This document shows, in pieces, positions 9,939 through 20,679 of a DNA stretch of 32,865 nucleotides. Both the position numbers and the translations under genes were made by a program. The stretch comes from Bacteroidia bacterium (GTDB lineage Bacteria > Bacteroidota > Bacteroidia > Flavobacteriales > Flavobacteriaceae), in the NCBI GenBank assembly GCA_030430615.1, contig JAUIKV010000005.1:1-32865 (forward strand), written 5' to 3'. The stretch's first letter is position 1. Every line of letters begins with the position of its first letter. Below the pieces are notes generated by a model. It saw only the letters and a list, made by a program, of their open reading frames with translations, made no database searches and was not told the origin of the DNA.

Positions 9939-11243
9939 CTATTTCTTTCTGAAATGAATAATGATGGGTACTCCGTGAAAATTAAAGGTTTCACGAAGCT
10001 TGTTCTCGATGAACCTTTTGTAGGGGTCCTTGATGTACTGCGGCAGATTGGCAAAAAAAGCAAACTGCGGCGTTGGTGAGGGAAGCTGCATGCAGTACTT
10101 GATTTTGATGTATTTGCCCTTATAGGCCGGTGGAGGATTCTGTCTTACGATGTCCTGCATGGCCTCATTCAACTTGCTCGTTGGAATCTTTTGCTTCCTG
10201 TTCTCATATACCTGAACAGCTGTTTCGATTGCCTTGAAAATTCGCTGTTTGGTGAGCGCGGAGATGAAGACGATGGGCACGTCTGTGAACGGGGCAGTCT
10301 CCTGACGAATCATCGCTTCAAATTGTTTTGTGGTTTGAGTGTCCTTTTCTACCAGGTCCCATTTGTTGACCAGGATAACTATGCCTTTCTTATTCTTCTC
10401 GGCCAGCCAGAATATGTTTTGATCCTGCCCTTCAAAACCACGAGTGGCGTCGATCAAAAGGATGCAGACGTCGCTGTGTTCGATCGCCCGAATCGATCGC
10501 ATGACGGAGTAGAACTCCAGGTTGTCTTTCACCTTCGACTTCTTGCGGATGCCTGCCGTGTCGACAAGGTTGAAATCGAAACCGAAGCGATTGTATTTGG
10601 TGTCAATCGAATCCCGCGTCGTTCCGGCAATGTCAGTTACTATATATCTGTCTTCTCCTATCAGGGCGTTGATGAAAGAGGATTTACCCGCATTGGGTCT
10701 TCCGACAACCGCGAACCTTGGAAGCTCGTCGGGTTCCACTTCTTCCTTCACCGGAAGCGCATCCACCAGGGCATCCAACAATTCACCGGTCCCGCTTCCG
10801 TTGATGCTGGCTATGGTGTAATAATCACCCAGGCCCAGCGAGTAGAACTCGGTGGCATCGTGTACACGACTGTTGTTGTCCACTTTGTTGACCACCAAAA
10901 AGACCGGTTTTTTGACCTGCCTGAGCAACTGTGCCACTTCTTCATCCATTCCGGTAACTCCAGCCTCAACATCGACCATGAAAATTATGGCATCGGCCTC
11001 ATCGATAGCCAGCTCGACCTGCTTGTCAATCTCCGCTTCGAAGATGTCGTCGCTTCCGACGACGTATCCTCCAGTGTCAATCAGGGAAAACTCTCTCCCA
11101 TTCCAGTCGGATTTACCGTAGTGACGGTCTCTTGTAACCCCGCTAACGGCATCCACGATGGCTTCTCTCCGCTGAATCAAACGATTGAAGAGCGTTGATT
11201 TGCCGACGTTGGGCCTTCCGACTATTGCTACTATGTTTCCCAT
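9939..11243 (-). CDS. der: ribosome biogenesis GTPase Der
   Basis: Two G domains ([25 protein letters not shown]) and C-terminal KH-like domain. Confidence 0.97.
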   Translation of the reverse strand: MGNIVAIVGRPNVGKSTLFNRLIQRREAIVDAVSGVTRDRHYGKSDWNGREFSLIDTGGYVVGSDDIFEAEIDKQVELAIDEADAIIFMVDVEAGVTGMDEEVAQLLRQVKKPVFLVVNKVDNNSRVHDATEFYSLGLGDYYTIASINGSGTGELLDALVDALPVKEEVEPDELPRFAVVGRPNAGKSSFINALIGEDRYIVTDIAGTTRDSIDTKYNRFGFDFNLVDTAGIRKKSKVKDNLEFYSVMRSIRAIEHSDVCILLIDATRGFEGQDQNIFWLAEKNKKGIVILVNKWDLVEKDTQTTKQFEAMIRQETAPFTDVPIVFISALTKQRIFKAIETAVQVYENRKQKIPTSKLNEAMQDIVRQNPPPAYKGKYIKIKYCMQLPSPTPQFAFFANLPQYIKDPYKRFIENKLRETFNFHGVPIIIHFRKK

Positions 11244-11421
11244 AAGGCAGTACTCAATTCTTGGCGAAACTCAGAGGAGTTCGCGGTGCAAAGATAGGTT
11301 TATCTGTCAACCCGTGAAAGACCTGAACAGCGATTCAAAAAAAACGATTAACTTGGGCATCGAAGGCATGAATTCACTCATAGCCTTCCGCCGAATCAAC
11401 TTGTAAACCTCATTCAGAATC

Positions 11422-11946
11422 ATGAAGGAACCCATCCATCAGGACGAGCTCAACAGGATACTGCTCAAACCCCGGTTCAAATTGAGATATTCGGATCCCA
11501 AAGAAGAGATCATCGAGCAATTCAGGACCAATCTGGCAGATGAAAAGTGCACTTTCCCGAGCAAGATTGTAGATCATCATATCGTTATCGACGTGCCGGC
11601 AGGGAAGGAACACTTTTGGTCTCCGCAACTTCATGTCGAAGTCGAAGAAGAAGAAGAGGTGACAATCGTCAAAGGCATCCTCGGGCCAAAACCCAGGATC
11701 TGGACCCTTTTCATTTTCTTTCATTTCGCCGTCGCTATTACCTTTTTTGTCTTTTTCGTGATTTTTTACTCAAACTGGAGTCTCGACCAGGATTATACTA
11801 TGTCCATGAGCATGTGCATTTTAATGCCGGTGATTTGGGTGGCACTCTATTTTGCCGGACAACTGGGAAAAAAGTTCGGTTATGACCAGATGCAGGAGCT
11901 GCACGCCTTTTTGATCGATACGCTCAAAGACAAGAAGCCGGTTTAG
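11422..11946 (+). CDS. hypothetical membrane protein (two predicted TM segments)
   Basis: 175-codon ORF with [24 protein letters not shown] and [16 protein letters not shown] segments; no family recognised. Confidence 0.7.
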   Translation: MKEPIHQDELNRILLKPRFKLRYSDPKEEIIEQFRTNLADEKCTFPSKIVDHHIVIDVPAGKEHFWSPQLHVEVEEEEEVTIVKGILGPKPRIWTLFIFFHFAVAITFFVFFVIFYSNWSLDQDYTMSMSMCILMPVIWVALYFAGQLGKKFGYDQMQELHAFLIDTLKDKKPV

Positions 11947-12776
11947 GATAGAAGCCCTGCGGCAGACATTATGGCTGCCATTTCCTTTTGCAACTCTTCG
12001 GCCTTCTCGGCTGACTTGATCGCAAAATTGACATCCTGTGAAGCATAGATTATCCCGCGAGAAGAATTGATCAACAATCCCACGTCGGAATTGAGACCAT
12101 ACTGACACACCTCTTTCAGGCTTCCGCCCTGAGCGCCAACCCCGGGAACAAGAAGGAAATGATCCGGTGCGATACGCCTTATTCGTTCGAAGTACTCCGG
12201 CCTTGTGGCGCCAACGACAAACATGAGTCGGTCACTGTTGGTCCATCCCAGCGAGGTTCTGAGGACCTTTTCGTAGAGAGCCTCACCTGAATCGTCTTTG
12301 GTCACCTGAAAATCGAGCCCTCCCTTGTTGGAGGTCAGAGCGAGCATAATGGCAAACTTGTTCTCGAATGCCAGAAAAGGCTCTATGGAATCGGATCCCA
12401 TGTAGGGAGCCACAGTCACCGAATCAAAATTCAAATCCTCAAAGAAGGCCTCGGCATAGCGACTGGAGGTATTGCCGATGTCACCCCTTTTGGCGTCTGC
12501 AATTGTGAAGATCTCAGGGTAGTTTTCATTGAGGTAATTGATGGTCCTCTCAAGGGTTTTCCATCCCTCCAATCCATAGGCCTCATAGAAGGCGATATTG
12601 GGTTTGTAAGCCACCGCCAGGTGGTGGGTGGAATCTATTATGGCTCTGTTGAAAGCAAAAACAGGATCCTGCTCTTCAAGCAGGTGCGGGGGGATTTTGG
12701 TCTTGTCAACATCGAGTCCGATACACAAAAAAGATTTTTTGCGACGTATCTCTTCAATCAGCTTCTTTCTGTTCAT
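11943..12776 (-). CDS. pyrF: orotidine-5'-phosphate decarboxylase (long form)
   Basis: [36 protein letters not shown]. Confidence 0.95.
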   Translation of the reverse strand: MNRKKLIEEIRRKKSFLCIGLDVDKTKIPPHLLEEQDPVFAFNRAIIDSTHHLAVAYKPNIAFYEAYGLEGWKTLERTINYLNENYPEIFTIADAKRGDIGNTSSRYAEAFFEDLNFDSVTVAPYMGSDSIEPFLAFENKFAIMLALTSNKGGLDFQVTKDDSGEALYEKVLRTSLGWTNSDRLMFVVGATRPEYFERIRRIAPDHFLLVPGVGAQGGSLKEVCQYGLNSDVGLLINSSRGIIYASQDVNFAIKSAEKAEELQKEMAAIMSAAGLLS

Positions 12777-12868
12777 TTTTTCGGAAAATAGATCGCAGCA
12801 AAAGTAATCATTTTATCAGTTTGGGTTATCTTTGTGTTTCATTAAAATTTGAACCAAAATCTGTATTC

Positions 12869-13627
12869 ATGAGAACCAAAATTGTAGCAGGAAACTGGAA
12901 GATGAACAAGACTTACCAGGAGACAAAAGCCCTGGTGAAGGAGTTAAAACACGCCGTTAAAGAAATAGAGCTGGACAACACCCGTGTTGTGATCGCTCCT
13001 ACTTTTGTCAACCTTCAGAAGGCATCCAAAATGACAAAGAATTCGGTCATTGAGGTGGCTGCGCAAAATATGCATCAGGCTGCAAGCGGGGCTTATACCG
13101 GCGAGATTTCTGCGCAGATGCTCAAAAGCATTTATGTGGATACCGTGATTTTGGGTCACTCTGAGCGAAGAGAATACTTTGGCGAGACAGATTCTCTGCT
13201 GGCCGAAAAAGTAGACGCGGCATTGGCCAATGACCTGGAGATCATTTTCTGCTTTGGTGAGGTTTTGGAAGACAGAAAAGCCGGAAATCATTTCAAAGTT
13301 GTTGAGAGCCAGATAAAAAACGCGCTGTTCCACCTGGATTCGGCTGCATGGTCCAAAATTATTTTGGCCTATGAGCCGGTGTGGGCAATTGGAACCGGTG
13401 AAACGGCTAGTCCGGAGCAGGCACAGGAGATGCACGCCTTCATTCGCGAGCTCGTCGCAGGCCGCTACATGAGTGACGTTGCAGAAGAAGTCTCGATCCT
13501 TTACGGAGGAAGTGTAAAGCCTTCGAATGCCCAGGAGATCTTCTCCAAGAATGACGTCGATGGCGGTTTGATCGGTGGCGCCGCACTCAAGGTTGAAGAT
13601 TTCAGCGCCATAATTGAAGCCATTTAA
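12869..13627 (+). CDS. tpiA: triose-phosphate isomerase
   Basis: RTKIVAGNWKMNKT, ILGHSERREYFGE, AYEPVWAIGTGETASPEQAQE, LYGGSVKPSNA. Confidence 0.98.
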   Translation: MRTKIVAGNWKMNKTYQETKALVKELKHAVKEIELDNTRVVIAPTFVNLQKASKMTKNSVIEVAAQNMHQAASGAYTGEISAQMLKSIYVDTVILGHSERREYFGETDSLLAEKVDAALANDLEIIFCFGEVLEDRKAGNHFKVVESQIKNALFHLDSAAWSKIILAYEPVWAIGTGETASPEQAQEMHAFIRELVAGRYMSDVAEEVSILYGGSVKPSNAQEIFSKNDVDGGLIGGAALKVEDFSAIIEAI

Positions 13628-13647
13628 GAATTCAATCTAAACATCCA

Positions 13648-14502
13648 ATGCACTATATAGCCTTGCACTTCAAGAGGTCAGGGGGGACCCTGGACGCCCA
13701 GATCGCACGTGAGATACTCGTGGCAGAATTGGGCGCGATCGGTTTTGAGAGTTTTACCGAATCTGATGATGGTGGGCTTTCAGCCTATATTCAATCGGAT
13801 GACTGGTCAGAGGGGATGCTCGAACGGGTTCAGATCCTCAGTTCGGATGAGGTTGATTTTGAAGTAGAGCGGGAAGATATCGAGCAGGTCAACTGGAACG
13901 AAGAGTGGGAAAAGAACTTTGAGCCGATAGAAGTGCAGGGAAGGGTGAGCGTGCGAGCTCCCTTTCACAAAGGGGATGATCTCGAGTACAACATTGTGAT
14001 TGAGCCCAAAATGAGCTTCGGAACCGGACACCACGAGACAACCCACCTGATGATCGAGCATTTGCTCGAGGTTGACCTGAAAGACAAAAGTGTTCTGGAC
14101 ATGGGCTGTGGCACGGGCATCCTGGCGATCTTTTCTGAAATGCGAGGCGCCTCCGAAGTCGAGGCCATCGACATAGACCCCTGGTGCTACGAGAATTCAG
14201 TTGAGAATGTGGCTCGCAACAATTGCCAGCGAATTAAAGTCTTTGAAGGGGATGCCGGTCTGCTGACGGATCAGAAGTTTGATGTGATCATTGCCAATAT
14301 CAACAGAAACATCCTCCTCGAGGATATGTCGAAATACGTGAGATGCCTGAATCCGGGAGGCCTCCTTCTTTTGAGTGGTTTTTATCGTGAGGACGTCGAT
14401 AAAATAGATAATTCAGCGATAGAATTGGGCCTGGAACTTCTGAGTCAAAAGGAGAGGAATCGTTGGGTTGGATTAAAATATGTAAATTTGGATAAAGCGT
14501 AA
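13648..14502 (+). CDS. prmA: ribosomal protein L11 methyltransferase
   Basis: EPKMSFGTGHHETTHLM, VLDMGCGTGILAIFSEMRGA, VIIANINRNIL. Confidence 0.95.
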   Translation: MHYIALHFKRSGGTLDAQIAREILVAELGAIGFESFTESDDGGLSAYIQSDDWSEGMLERVQILSSDEVDFEVEREDIEQVNWNEEWEKNFEPIEVQGRVSVRAPFHKGDDLEYNIVIEPKMSFGTGHHETTHLMIEHLLEVDLKDKSVLDMGCGTGILAIFSEMRGASEVEAIDIDPWCYENSVENVARNNCQRIKVFEGDAGLLTDQKFDVIIANINRNILLEDMSKYVRCLNPGGLLLLSGFYREDVDKIDNSAIELGLELLSQKERNRWVGLKYVNLDKA

Positions 14503-14507
14503 GGACC

Positions 14508-14801
14508 ATGTCTCTCAAAATCTATCTTTCGAAAGAGCAAACCCAGGAAGATCATGACATTGCGGAAAAGGAATCGAACAAATACGAAATCATCCTTTTC
14601 AACGATGACATACATACGTTTGACTATGTGATCGACTCGTTGATCGAGATATGCGAACACACCCTGGAGCAGGCCGAGCAGTGCACTTATCTTGTGCATT
14701 ATAAAGGCAAATGTGCCGTAAAAACAGGGGAATACGACGAGCTCAAACCACGCTGCACGCGTTTGCTCCAGAAAGGTTTGAGTGCCGAGATCATGTCTTG
14801 A
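14508..14801 (+). CDS. clpS: ATP-dependent Clp protease adaptor ClpS
   Basis: YEIILFNDDIHTFDYVIDSL, VHYKGKCAVKTGEYDELKP. Confidence 0.92.
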   Translation: MSLKIYLSKEQTQEDHDIAEKESNKYEIILFNDDIHTFDYVIDSLIEICEHTLEQAEQCTYLVHYKGKCAVKTGEYDELKPRCTRLLQKGLSAEIMS

Positions 14802-14837
14802 GTGCTGAGATCATGTTTTGAGTACCTGGATCATCTC
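14778..14837 (+). repeat. three imperfect 20-bp tandem repeats at the clpS 3' end
   Basis: TTGAGTGCCGAGATCATGTC / TTGAGTGCTGAGATCATGTT / TTGAGTACCTGGATCATCTC. Confidence 0.85.
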
Positions 14838-14845
14838 CTGATTTT

Positions 14846-16387
14846 TTACAACGGGATATTACCGTGTTTTCGTTTCGGACCTTCCACCTGCTTGTTTTCA
14901 AGCATGGCAAAGGCTTTGATCAGTTTTCGTCTTGTGTTCTTAGGCAGAATCACCTCGTCGACAAAACCGCGTCGCGCTGCCCGGAACGGGTGGGCAAATT
15001 TATCAGCGTATTCGGCTTCTTTCTCCTTCCATTTGGCTTCAGGATCCTGCGCCTCGCCAATCTCTTTTTTGAAGATGATCTCACTGGCGCCTTTGGCTCC
15101 CATGACAGCGATCTCGGCTGTAGGCCAGGCAAAGTTCATGTCGGCACCGATGTGTTTGGAATTCATCACGTCATAGGCGCCTCCATAGGCTTTTCGTGTT
15201 ATGACTGTTACGCGGGGTACGGTGGCCTCGCTCAGCGCATAGAGCAGCTTGGCCCCGTTAACAATGATTCCGTTCCATTCCTGATCTGTGCCTGGTAAAA
15301 ACCCGGGTACGTCTACAAGAACCATGAGCGGTATGTTGAAACTATCGCAGAAACGCGTGAAGCGGGCCGCTTTCTTGGAACTGTCCACATCCAGCACCCC
15401 AGCCAGGACCATGGGTTGGTTGCCAATGATGCCGATGCTGCGCCCTGCGAGCCGGGCAAATCCCACAATGATGTTCTCGGCGTAATCTTTATGGATTTCA
15501 TAAAAACTATCCGCATCGCAAATTCCTGAAATGACCTTTTTCATGTCATAGGGCTTGTGGGTGTCTTCGGGTATGATCTGTTCGAGCTCTTCACGAATTT
15601 CTTCTCCCAGTTCATAGGGCAATCTTGGGGTGAGTTCCTTGTTGTTCTGTGGGATATAACTCAACAGTTTTTTGATTTCCTTCATACACGTGACGTCATT
15701 TGACGCGGTGATGTGCGTTACCCCGGATTTGGTGGAATGGGTAAGGGCACCTCCCAGATCCTCGGAGCTCACTGTTTCATTCGTCACGGTTTTGACTACA
15801 TTCGGACCGGTCACAAACATGTAACTCGTCTTTTCGACCATAATCGTGAAATCGGTCATTGCGGGAGAATAGACGGCGCCACCGGCACAAGGCCCCATGA
15901 TCGCGGAGATCTGAGGAATCACTCCTGAAGACCACACATTTCTGTAAAAGATGTCTGCATACCCACCGAGGCTCCTGACGCCTTCCTGTATCCTTGCACC
16001 GCCTGAATCATTGAGTCCAATCAGGGGTGCCCCGACTTTCACGGCAAGGTCCATGATCTTGCATATTTTTTCGGCATGCGTCTCTGACAGTGCTCCTCCA
16101 AAAACGGTGAAATCCTGGGCGAACACGTAGACAAGACGACCGTTGATTGTTCCGTAGCCTGTCACAACTCCGTCTCCATAGATCAGTTGTTTTTCCATCC
16201 CGAAATCGGTGCTGCGATGGGTTACGAGCTCACCAACCTCTTCGAAAGACCCTTCATCCATGAGATATTCTATTCGTTCTCTAGCTGTGAGTTTCTTTTT
16301 CTTGTGCTGTTTATCAATTCTGTGCTGACCTCCTCCGAGTTTAGCCTCGGCCAGTCGATTTAACAAGTCTTTTTGTCTGTCTTTCAT
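14846..16387 (-). CDS. pccB: acyl-CoA (propionyl-CoA-type) carboxylase, carboxyltransferase beta subunit
   Basis: [65 protein letters not shown]. Confidence 0.92.
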   Translation of the reverse strand: MKDRQKDLLNRLAEAKLGGGQHRIDKQHKKKKLTARERIEYLMDEGSFEEVGELVTHRSTDFGMEKQLIYGDGVVTGYGTINGRLVYVFAQDFTVFGGALSETHAEKICKIMDLAVKVGAPLIGLNDSGGARIQEGVRSLGGYADIFYRNVWSSGVIPQISAIMGPCAGGAVYSPAMTDFTIMVEKTSYMFVTGPNVVKTVTNETVSSEDLGGALTHSTKSGVTHITASNDVTCMKEIKKLLSYIPQNNKELTPRLPYELGEEIREELEQIIPEDTHKPYDMKKVISGICDADSFYEIHKDYAENIIVGFARLAGRSIGIIGNQPMVLAGVLDVDSSKKAARFTRFCDSFNIPLMVLVDVPGFLPGTDQEWNGIIVNGAKLLYALSEATVPRVTVITRKAYGGAYDVMNSKHIGADMNFAWPTAEIAVMGAKGASEIIFKKEIGEAQDPEAKWKEKEAEYADKFAHPFRAARRGFVDEVILPKNTRRKLIKAFAMLENKQVEGPKRKHGNIPL

Positions 16388-17823
16388 GAGCAGGTTTTTA
16401 ACTTTTTGCGTTCATCGAGGTATAGCTTGAGTGCCAATCGGGCTGCCACTTCCATTTCCTTGTTTCGTTCTTCCAGCAATTTTTCCGGAGCGTAATACTT
16501 TGAGACGAAATGCGTGTCGAAAGAGCCGGATCGGAAGGCTTCATGATTCATGACAAAGCGCCCGAAAGGCAAGGTGGTCTCGACCCCCTTTATCAGGTAA
16601 TGGTCAATAGCCTGGATCATACCCTGAATAGCCTCTTCGCGCGTTTCTCCATATGTTATCAGTTTGGAAATCATCGGATCGTAATAGATTGGTATCTCCA
16701 TGCCCTCCTCATAGCCGTCATCCAAACGCACCCCTTCACCCTCGGGTCGGGTATAAGTGGTCAATTGCCCTACATTGGGAAGAAAGTCGTTGTAAGAATC
16801 CTCGGCATAGACCCTGAGTTCTATGGCATGGCCATTCATCTTGAGGTTTTCCGGCTGAATTTCGAGTTTCTCCCCACGCGCAATTCGTATTTGCTGCTCG
16901 ACAAGATCGAGCCCCGTTATGCATTCCGTTACCGGATGCTCAACCTGAAGGCGTGTGTTCATCTCTAGAAAGTAGAAGTTCATGTCGCCATCCATAAGGA
17001 ACTCAACCGTGCCGGCGCTGCGATAACCACAGGAGCGAGCCACATTTATGGCAGCTTCTCCCATTTTTTTTCGAATTTCCGGAGTCAAAAGCGCGGATGG
17101 CGCCTCTTCGACAACTTTCTGATGCCTCCTCTGAACACTGCACTCACGTTCGAAGAGATGAATGGTATTGCCGAAATTATCGGCCAGAACCTGGAACTCA
17201 ATGTGCCTGGGGGATGAGACATATTTTTCTATGAACACAGAACCATCACCAAAAGCTGAGAGCGCCTCGCTAATTGCTCGTTCCATTTGCTTGGCAAGAT
17301 CCCCAGGGCGTTCGACGATGCGCATGCCTTTGCCCCCGCCTCCGGCGGCTGCTTTGATGAGAATGGGATACCCGATTTCAGCAGCTATCTTTTCCGCTTT
17401 TTTCGGATCCGTCACGGCCTCGTCTATTCCGGGCACCATAGGGATGTCATAAGCCTTGACTGCCTCCTTGGCAGCAAGCTTGTCGCCCATAACCCGAATC
17501 GAATCTCCCTTTGGTCCTATAAATGTGATTCCGTTGTTTTCTACCAGTTCGGCGAAGGCGGCGTTCTCACTGAGAAAACCGTATCCGGGATGAATCCCGT
17601 CAACCCCCAATTTCAGAGCTTCCTCTACTATTCGTTCCCCGTTGAGGTAGGATTGCGCGGAAGGATTCTCACCGATGTGGACGGCCTGGTCAGCAAATCT
17701 GACATGGGGTGCTGCCCGGTCTACGGTAGAGTAGATGGCAACGGTCTTGATTCCCATTTTTTTTGCGGTTCTCATGACCCGCAGGGCGATTTCTCCCCTG
17801 TTGGCTACCAGAATTTTTTTCAT
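16384..17823 (-). CDS. accC: acetyl/propionyl-CoA carboxylase biotin carboxylase subunit
   Basis: [59 protein letters not shown]; 4-bp overlap (ATGA) with downstream beta subunit. Confidence 0.95.
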   Translation of the reverse strand: MKKILVANRGEIALRVMRTAKKMGIKTVAIYSTVDRAAPHVRFADQAVHIGENPSAQSYLNGERIVEEALKLGVDGIHPGYGFLSENAAFAELVENNGITFIGPKGDSIRVMGDKLAAKEAVKAYDIPMVPGIDEAVTDPKKAEKIAAEIGYPILIKAAAGGGGKGMRIVERPGDLAKQMERAISEALSAFGDGSVFIEKYVSSPRHIEFQVLADNFGNTIHLFERECSVQRRHQKVVEEAPSALLTPEIRKKMGEAAINVARSCGYRSAGTVEFLMDGDMNFYFLEMNTRLQVEHPVTECITGLDLVEQQIRIARGEKLEIQPENLKMNGHAIELRVYAEDSYNDFLPNVGQLTTYTRPEGEGVRLDDGYEEGMEIPIYYDPMISKLITYGETREEAIQGMIQAIDHYLIKGVETTLPFGRFVMNHEAFRSGSFDTHFVSKYYAPEKLLEERNKEMEVAARLALKLYLDERKKLKTCS

Positions 17824-17838
17824 AAGCAGGCGTATTGA

Positions 17839-18327
17839 CTATTCGAGTTCGATAAGAAGTTTGTTTTTGTCCACTGTATCACCCTTGCCAGACCAAACGG
17901 ATTTAATCACCCCGTCTTTCGGGCTGAGAATGGCATTTTCCATTTTCATGGCTTCCAGGATAAGCAGAGTGTCCCCTTTCTTTACCTTGTCTCCGGGCTG
18001 TGCTTTCATCTCGAGAATGATCCCTGGCATAGGGGCCTTGACATCATTGGCCGCACTCTCAGAGCTGAGCTTGTATCCCATAGAGCGAATCATCTGGTCC
18101 AGGTCTGTTTCAATTTTCACCTGATAGACATTGGAGCCAATTTGTATCGCATAACTTTTTTCCCCGAAGTCTTCGCCGATAAGTTCGGCTCTGTAAGAGT
18201 TGGAATCACTGAGTATATGATATTTTTTGTCTTCGAGAACCTCGCAATCAAATTGATCAGCATTTTTGCTATCCAGCGTAAAATCGGACTGTTCATTGAC
18301 CCGAACAGTGAATGATGAAGAAATCAT
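17839..18327 (-). CDS. biotin carboxyl carrier (biotin/lipoyl attachment) protein
   Basis: VKAPMPGIILEMKAQPGDKVKKGDTLLILEAMKMENAI. Confidence 0.93.
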   Translation of the reverse strand: MISSSFTVRVNEQSDFTLDSKNADQFDCEVLEDKKYHILSDSNSYRAELIGEDFGEKSYAIQIGSNVYQVKIETDLDQMIRSMGYKLSSESAANDVKAPMPGIILEMKAQPGDKVKKGDTLLILEAMKMENAILSPKDGVIKSVWSGKGDTVDKNKLLIELE

Positions 18328-18629
18328 AGAAGGGTGGATTTGGGTAAATAAATATAAGCAATAATCCTTTGATCAATTATGCCACTGATTGATTTATTCG
18401 AGATGAAACGCGGGAAAAATCGCCCTGTCTAAAGGATTTTCAGTAGAGAATAGTGGCACTTGTCCAGTAGAAATCAATCTTTGTTTGGAATGCATAAATT
18501 ATGGTTAATTAACTTTGTGATAACATTGAAGCTTTGTTTAGGTTAATATAGTATATAAATTGGCTAAAAAACTTGTAAAACAGAACAATAGAATGTTATT
18601 ACTTTGTAGCATCAATAAAAATTAATGTC

Positions 18630-18941
18630 ATGAGTATCAAAAAACAATTTTTAAAAAGTAAGCCTGTATGCAAAGTCACTTTCTCATTAAATGCTGAAGA
18701 GGTGGCAAATGCAGAAAAAGTACAGTTGGTGGGTGATTTTAACGAATGGAACGTGAATGAGGCTATCGATTTAAAGAAATTCAAAAACGGTACATTCAAA
18801 ACAACACTGGACCTGGACACTGAAAAAGAATATCAATTCAAGTATTTGATTGATAGCGAAAGATGGGAGAATGACGGAGAAGCAGACAAATACGTCAATA
18901 ATGGCGTAAGTGCTGAAGACAACTTTGTCGTCACCCTTTAA
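18630..18941 (+). CDS. stand-alone isoamylase early-set / CBM48-like glycogen-binding domain protein
   Basis: VQLVGDFNEWNVNEAIDLKKFKNGTFKTTLDLDTEKEYQFKYLIDSERWENDGEADKYVNN. Confidence 0.82.
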   Translation: MSIKKQFLKSKPVCKVTFSLNAEEVANAEKVQLVGDFNEWNVNEAIDLKKFKNGTFKTTLDLDTEKEYQFKYLIDSERWENDGEADKYVNNGVSAEDNFVVTL

Positions 18942-19000
18942 GAAACTTCATTTTTTTACCCTTTTTTACAAGCAAAACCCCTTTGCTTAATATTTGCGAG

Positions 19001-19037
19001 AGCGCAGTCGACGAACTTTCTGAGATTGCGCTTTTTT
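19001..19037 (+). terminator. intrinsic terminator
   Basis: AGCGCAGTC (19001-19009) / GATTGCGCT (19024-19032), followed by T-run. Confidence 0.65.
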
Positions 19038-19046
19038 ATTGCATAA

Positions 19047-19077
19047 AAAAAGCTGTTTCAATTTGAAACAGCTTTTT
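19047..19077. terminator. bidirectional intrinsic terminator
   Basis: Perfect 14-bp arms AAAAAGCTGTTTCA-att-TGAAACAGCTTTTT. Confidence 0.85.
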
Positions 19078-19080
19078 ATC

Positions 19081-19200
19081 TTAAGACATATCCTCTATCA
19101 GAACCCTTCGGCTTCCTTCTTCGCAGGGTAGTGTTTCATCTTTTCCCCCTCATTGAACAATTCCCTGCTCTGCACTTCCGAAAACAGGATATGTCTTTAA
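19081..19200. repeat. ~120-bp fold-back element with terminal inverted repeats and a second internal inverted repeat
   Basis: Ends TTAAGACATATCCT...AGGATATGTCTTTAA; internal GCAGGGTAGTGTT vs AACAATTCCCTGC (11/13 complementary). Confidence 0.65.
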
Positions 19201-19436
19201 TTTGTGATGATCCTTTCTATCAGCTGATTTTCTTCTTCATTGAGCTCGCACCCTTTTAACGAAACCAATAACCTGGACAGGCGATCCCTGTCCTGCAAGG
19301 GCACTTCTTCGACTTCATGGTCTATCTGATTCAACAGCTCCATCACCTTTTTTACCGCAACCAAGTTCTTCTGCTCCCGGCAGACCCGTTCTCTTGCTTC
19401 CTCTTCGATTGCGATCAGTATCTCCTTGATCATCAC
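19197..19436 (-). CDS. small helical hypothetical protein (79 aa)
   Basis: Charged, heptad-like sequence; divergent to the HTH gene; no family recognised. Confidence 0.55.
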   Translation of the reverse strand: MMIKEILIAIEEEARERVCREQKNLVAVKKVMELLNQIDHEVEEVPLQDRDRLSRLLVSLKGCELNEEENQLIERIITN

Positions 19437-19479
19437 TTAATTTTATACAAAATTACGCGTAACAATCGGTTGGGCATAC

Positions 19480-19492
19480 GACATGAAATGTC
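19480..19492. promoter_or_regulatory. candidate operator GACAT-GAA-ATGTC
   Basis: Perfect 5-bp dyad in the divergent intergenic region; same dyad at 20680-20692. Confidence 0.5.
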
Positions 19493-19572
19493 ATGTGGTC
19501 ATAAAAAAGTTTCAACGCCTATTTTTCTTAAATTTACAGATAGGCCCTGAACTGCGAAAATACGTGGCAAAC

Positions 19573-20442
19573 ATGATAAAATACAATGACATCGGGGAGC
19601 TTTTGATTGACTTCAGGAGAATCAACAGCATGTCTCAATCAGACTTTGCAGATGCTCTGGATGTAGACATCCGCACCATTCAGAGATGGGAAAACGGAGC
19701 AACCCTGATCAAGCCTGAAAAGGAGGAGGACATTGTGATGCTTACATTGCTTCCTTATCAACTGATCAGGAACCTCAACGCGAGCATTCCCATTCCGACC
19801 TTTTACGATTTCAGTCTGCGAAAATACGCCCTCAACGAACTCGACGACGAGTTGCCTGAAGCTTCCTGGTTCAAGTCTAACCTGGAAAAAGCGACAAAGC
19901 GAATTCGCACCCTGGATCACGAGTCCGACATTGATTATTTGGAGCGCTACATGCAGTTTCATAAAAAAATCAATCGGAATCTGAGCGCCGTGATCAAGGA
20001 AGCCTCAAGGATTTTGCCTGAGATGAACCTGATAATTACCGATGATTCGGGTTACTACTCAGGTCATTCTTTGATTTTTCCGATCAAAGAAAGTGCCTAC
20101 ATGCGCCTTCGTTCTCGCGAAATGGATGAGAGCCAACTCAAAGTTGATGACCTGATGCGTCCTGACCAGGCAAAACGACCGATATACTACGGATTCGATA
20201 TCACTGCTGACTGCAATGACAATATCTTTTATATAACAGGACAATTGCTCCGTGTGATCCGGGAGAAATCCGATAAGGACTACCTGTATTGCGCGATCCC
20301 GTTTCGTTCGGACAATTTTGAACTGAACAAAGAGATAGGGCTGAATATCATCTGGGAAGGTGAGAAAGGTGTCAATCAATACGGACTGGAAGTGGCGCCG
20401 CGATTTCAGGAAGGCAACTTTCGGGACTTTCTAAAAAAATAG
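19573..20442 (+). CDS. XRE-type helix-turn-helix protein with uncharacterised (possibly GNAT-like) C-terminal domain
   Basis: INSMSQSDFADALDVDIRTIQRWENG HTH_XRE; start chosen at ATG 19573 (MIKYNDIGELL) because the ORF-track start 19483 lies inside the palindrome. Confidence 0.75.
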   Translation: MIKYNDIGELLIDFRRINSMSQSDFADALDVDIRTIQRWENGATLIKPEKEEDIVMLTLLPYQLIRNLNASIPIPTFYDFSLRKYALNELDDELPEASWFKSNLEKATKRIRTLDHESDIDYLERYMQFHKKINRNLSAVIKEASRILPEMNLIITDDSGYYSGHSLIFPIKESAYMRLRSREMDESQLKVDDLMRPDQAKRPIYYGFDITADCNDNIFYITGQLLRVIREKSDKDYLYCAIPFRSDNFELNKEIGLNIIWEGEKGVNQYGLEVAPRFQEGNFRDFLKK

Positions 20443-20541
20443 TCCCAACCTTATGAAAATCCTTCGCACTTAACGTATACTAGTAAATCCTAATATCCCC
20501 CTTGATTTACTAATGAACAGGAAATCCATGTCGGTTGGGAC
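20433..20541 (-). terminator. nested-stem structure followed by a T-run on the minus strand; candidate terminator or structured RNA
   Basis: GTCCCAACC (20442-20450)/GGTTGGGAC (20533-20541); inner TAGTAAATC (20481-20489)/GATTTACTA (20504-20512); A-run 20433-20439 reads as T7 on minus. Confidence 0.45.
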
Positions 20542-20679
20542 GTTCCTCAATTGATCTAATCTAATTCGGTGTCTAACCTTTTTATCTTGGCAAATAAATA
20601 CAAGATGTCTCAATTTCGGACTATAATTACTAACTCCTAATCCGGTACAAAAATAAAACCCATACACGGACAGAAATAC

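Noticed and set aside
10191-11198. 335-aa plus-strand ORF opposite der
   Set aside because: Antisense frame of highly conserved Der GTPase
14778-14837. Tandem repeats as a possible CRISPR remnant
   Set aside because: Units are directly abutting with no spacers and overlap a coding end
18379-18432. 17-codon ORF MPLIDLFEMKRGKNRPV in the 18.33-18.63 kb gap
   Set aside because: Single copy, no clear leader or paralogue; indistinguishable from chance
20470-20667. 65-aa GTG-start minus ORF MYGFYFCTGLGVSNY...
   Set aside because: Non-ATG start, overlaps nested inverted repeats and shows no family signature; considered only as part of a possible small RNA
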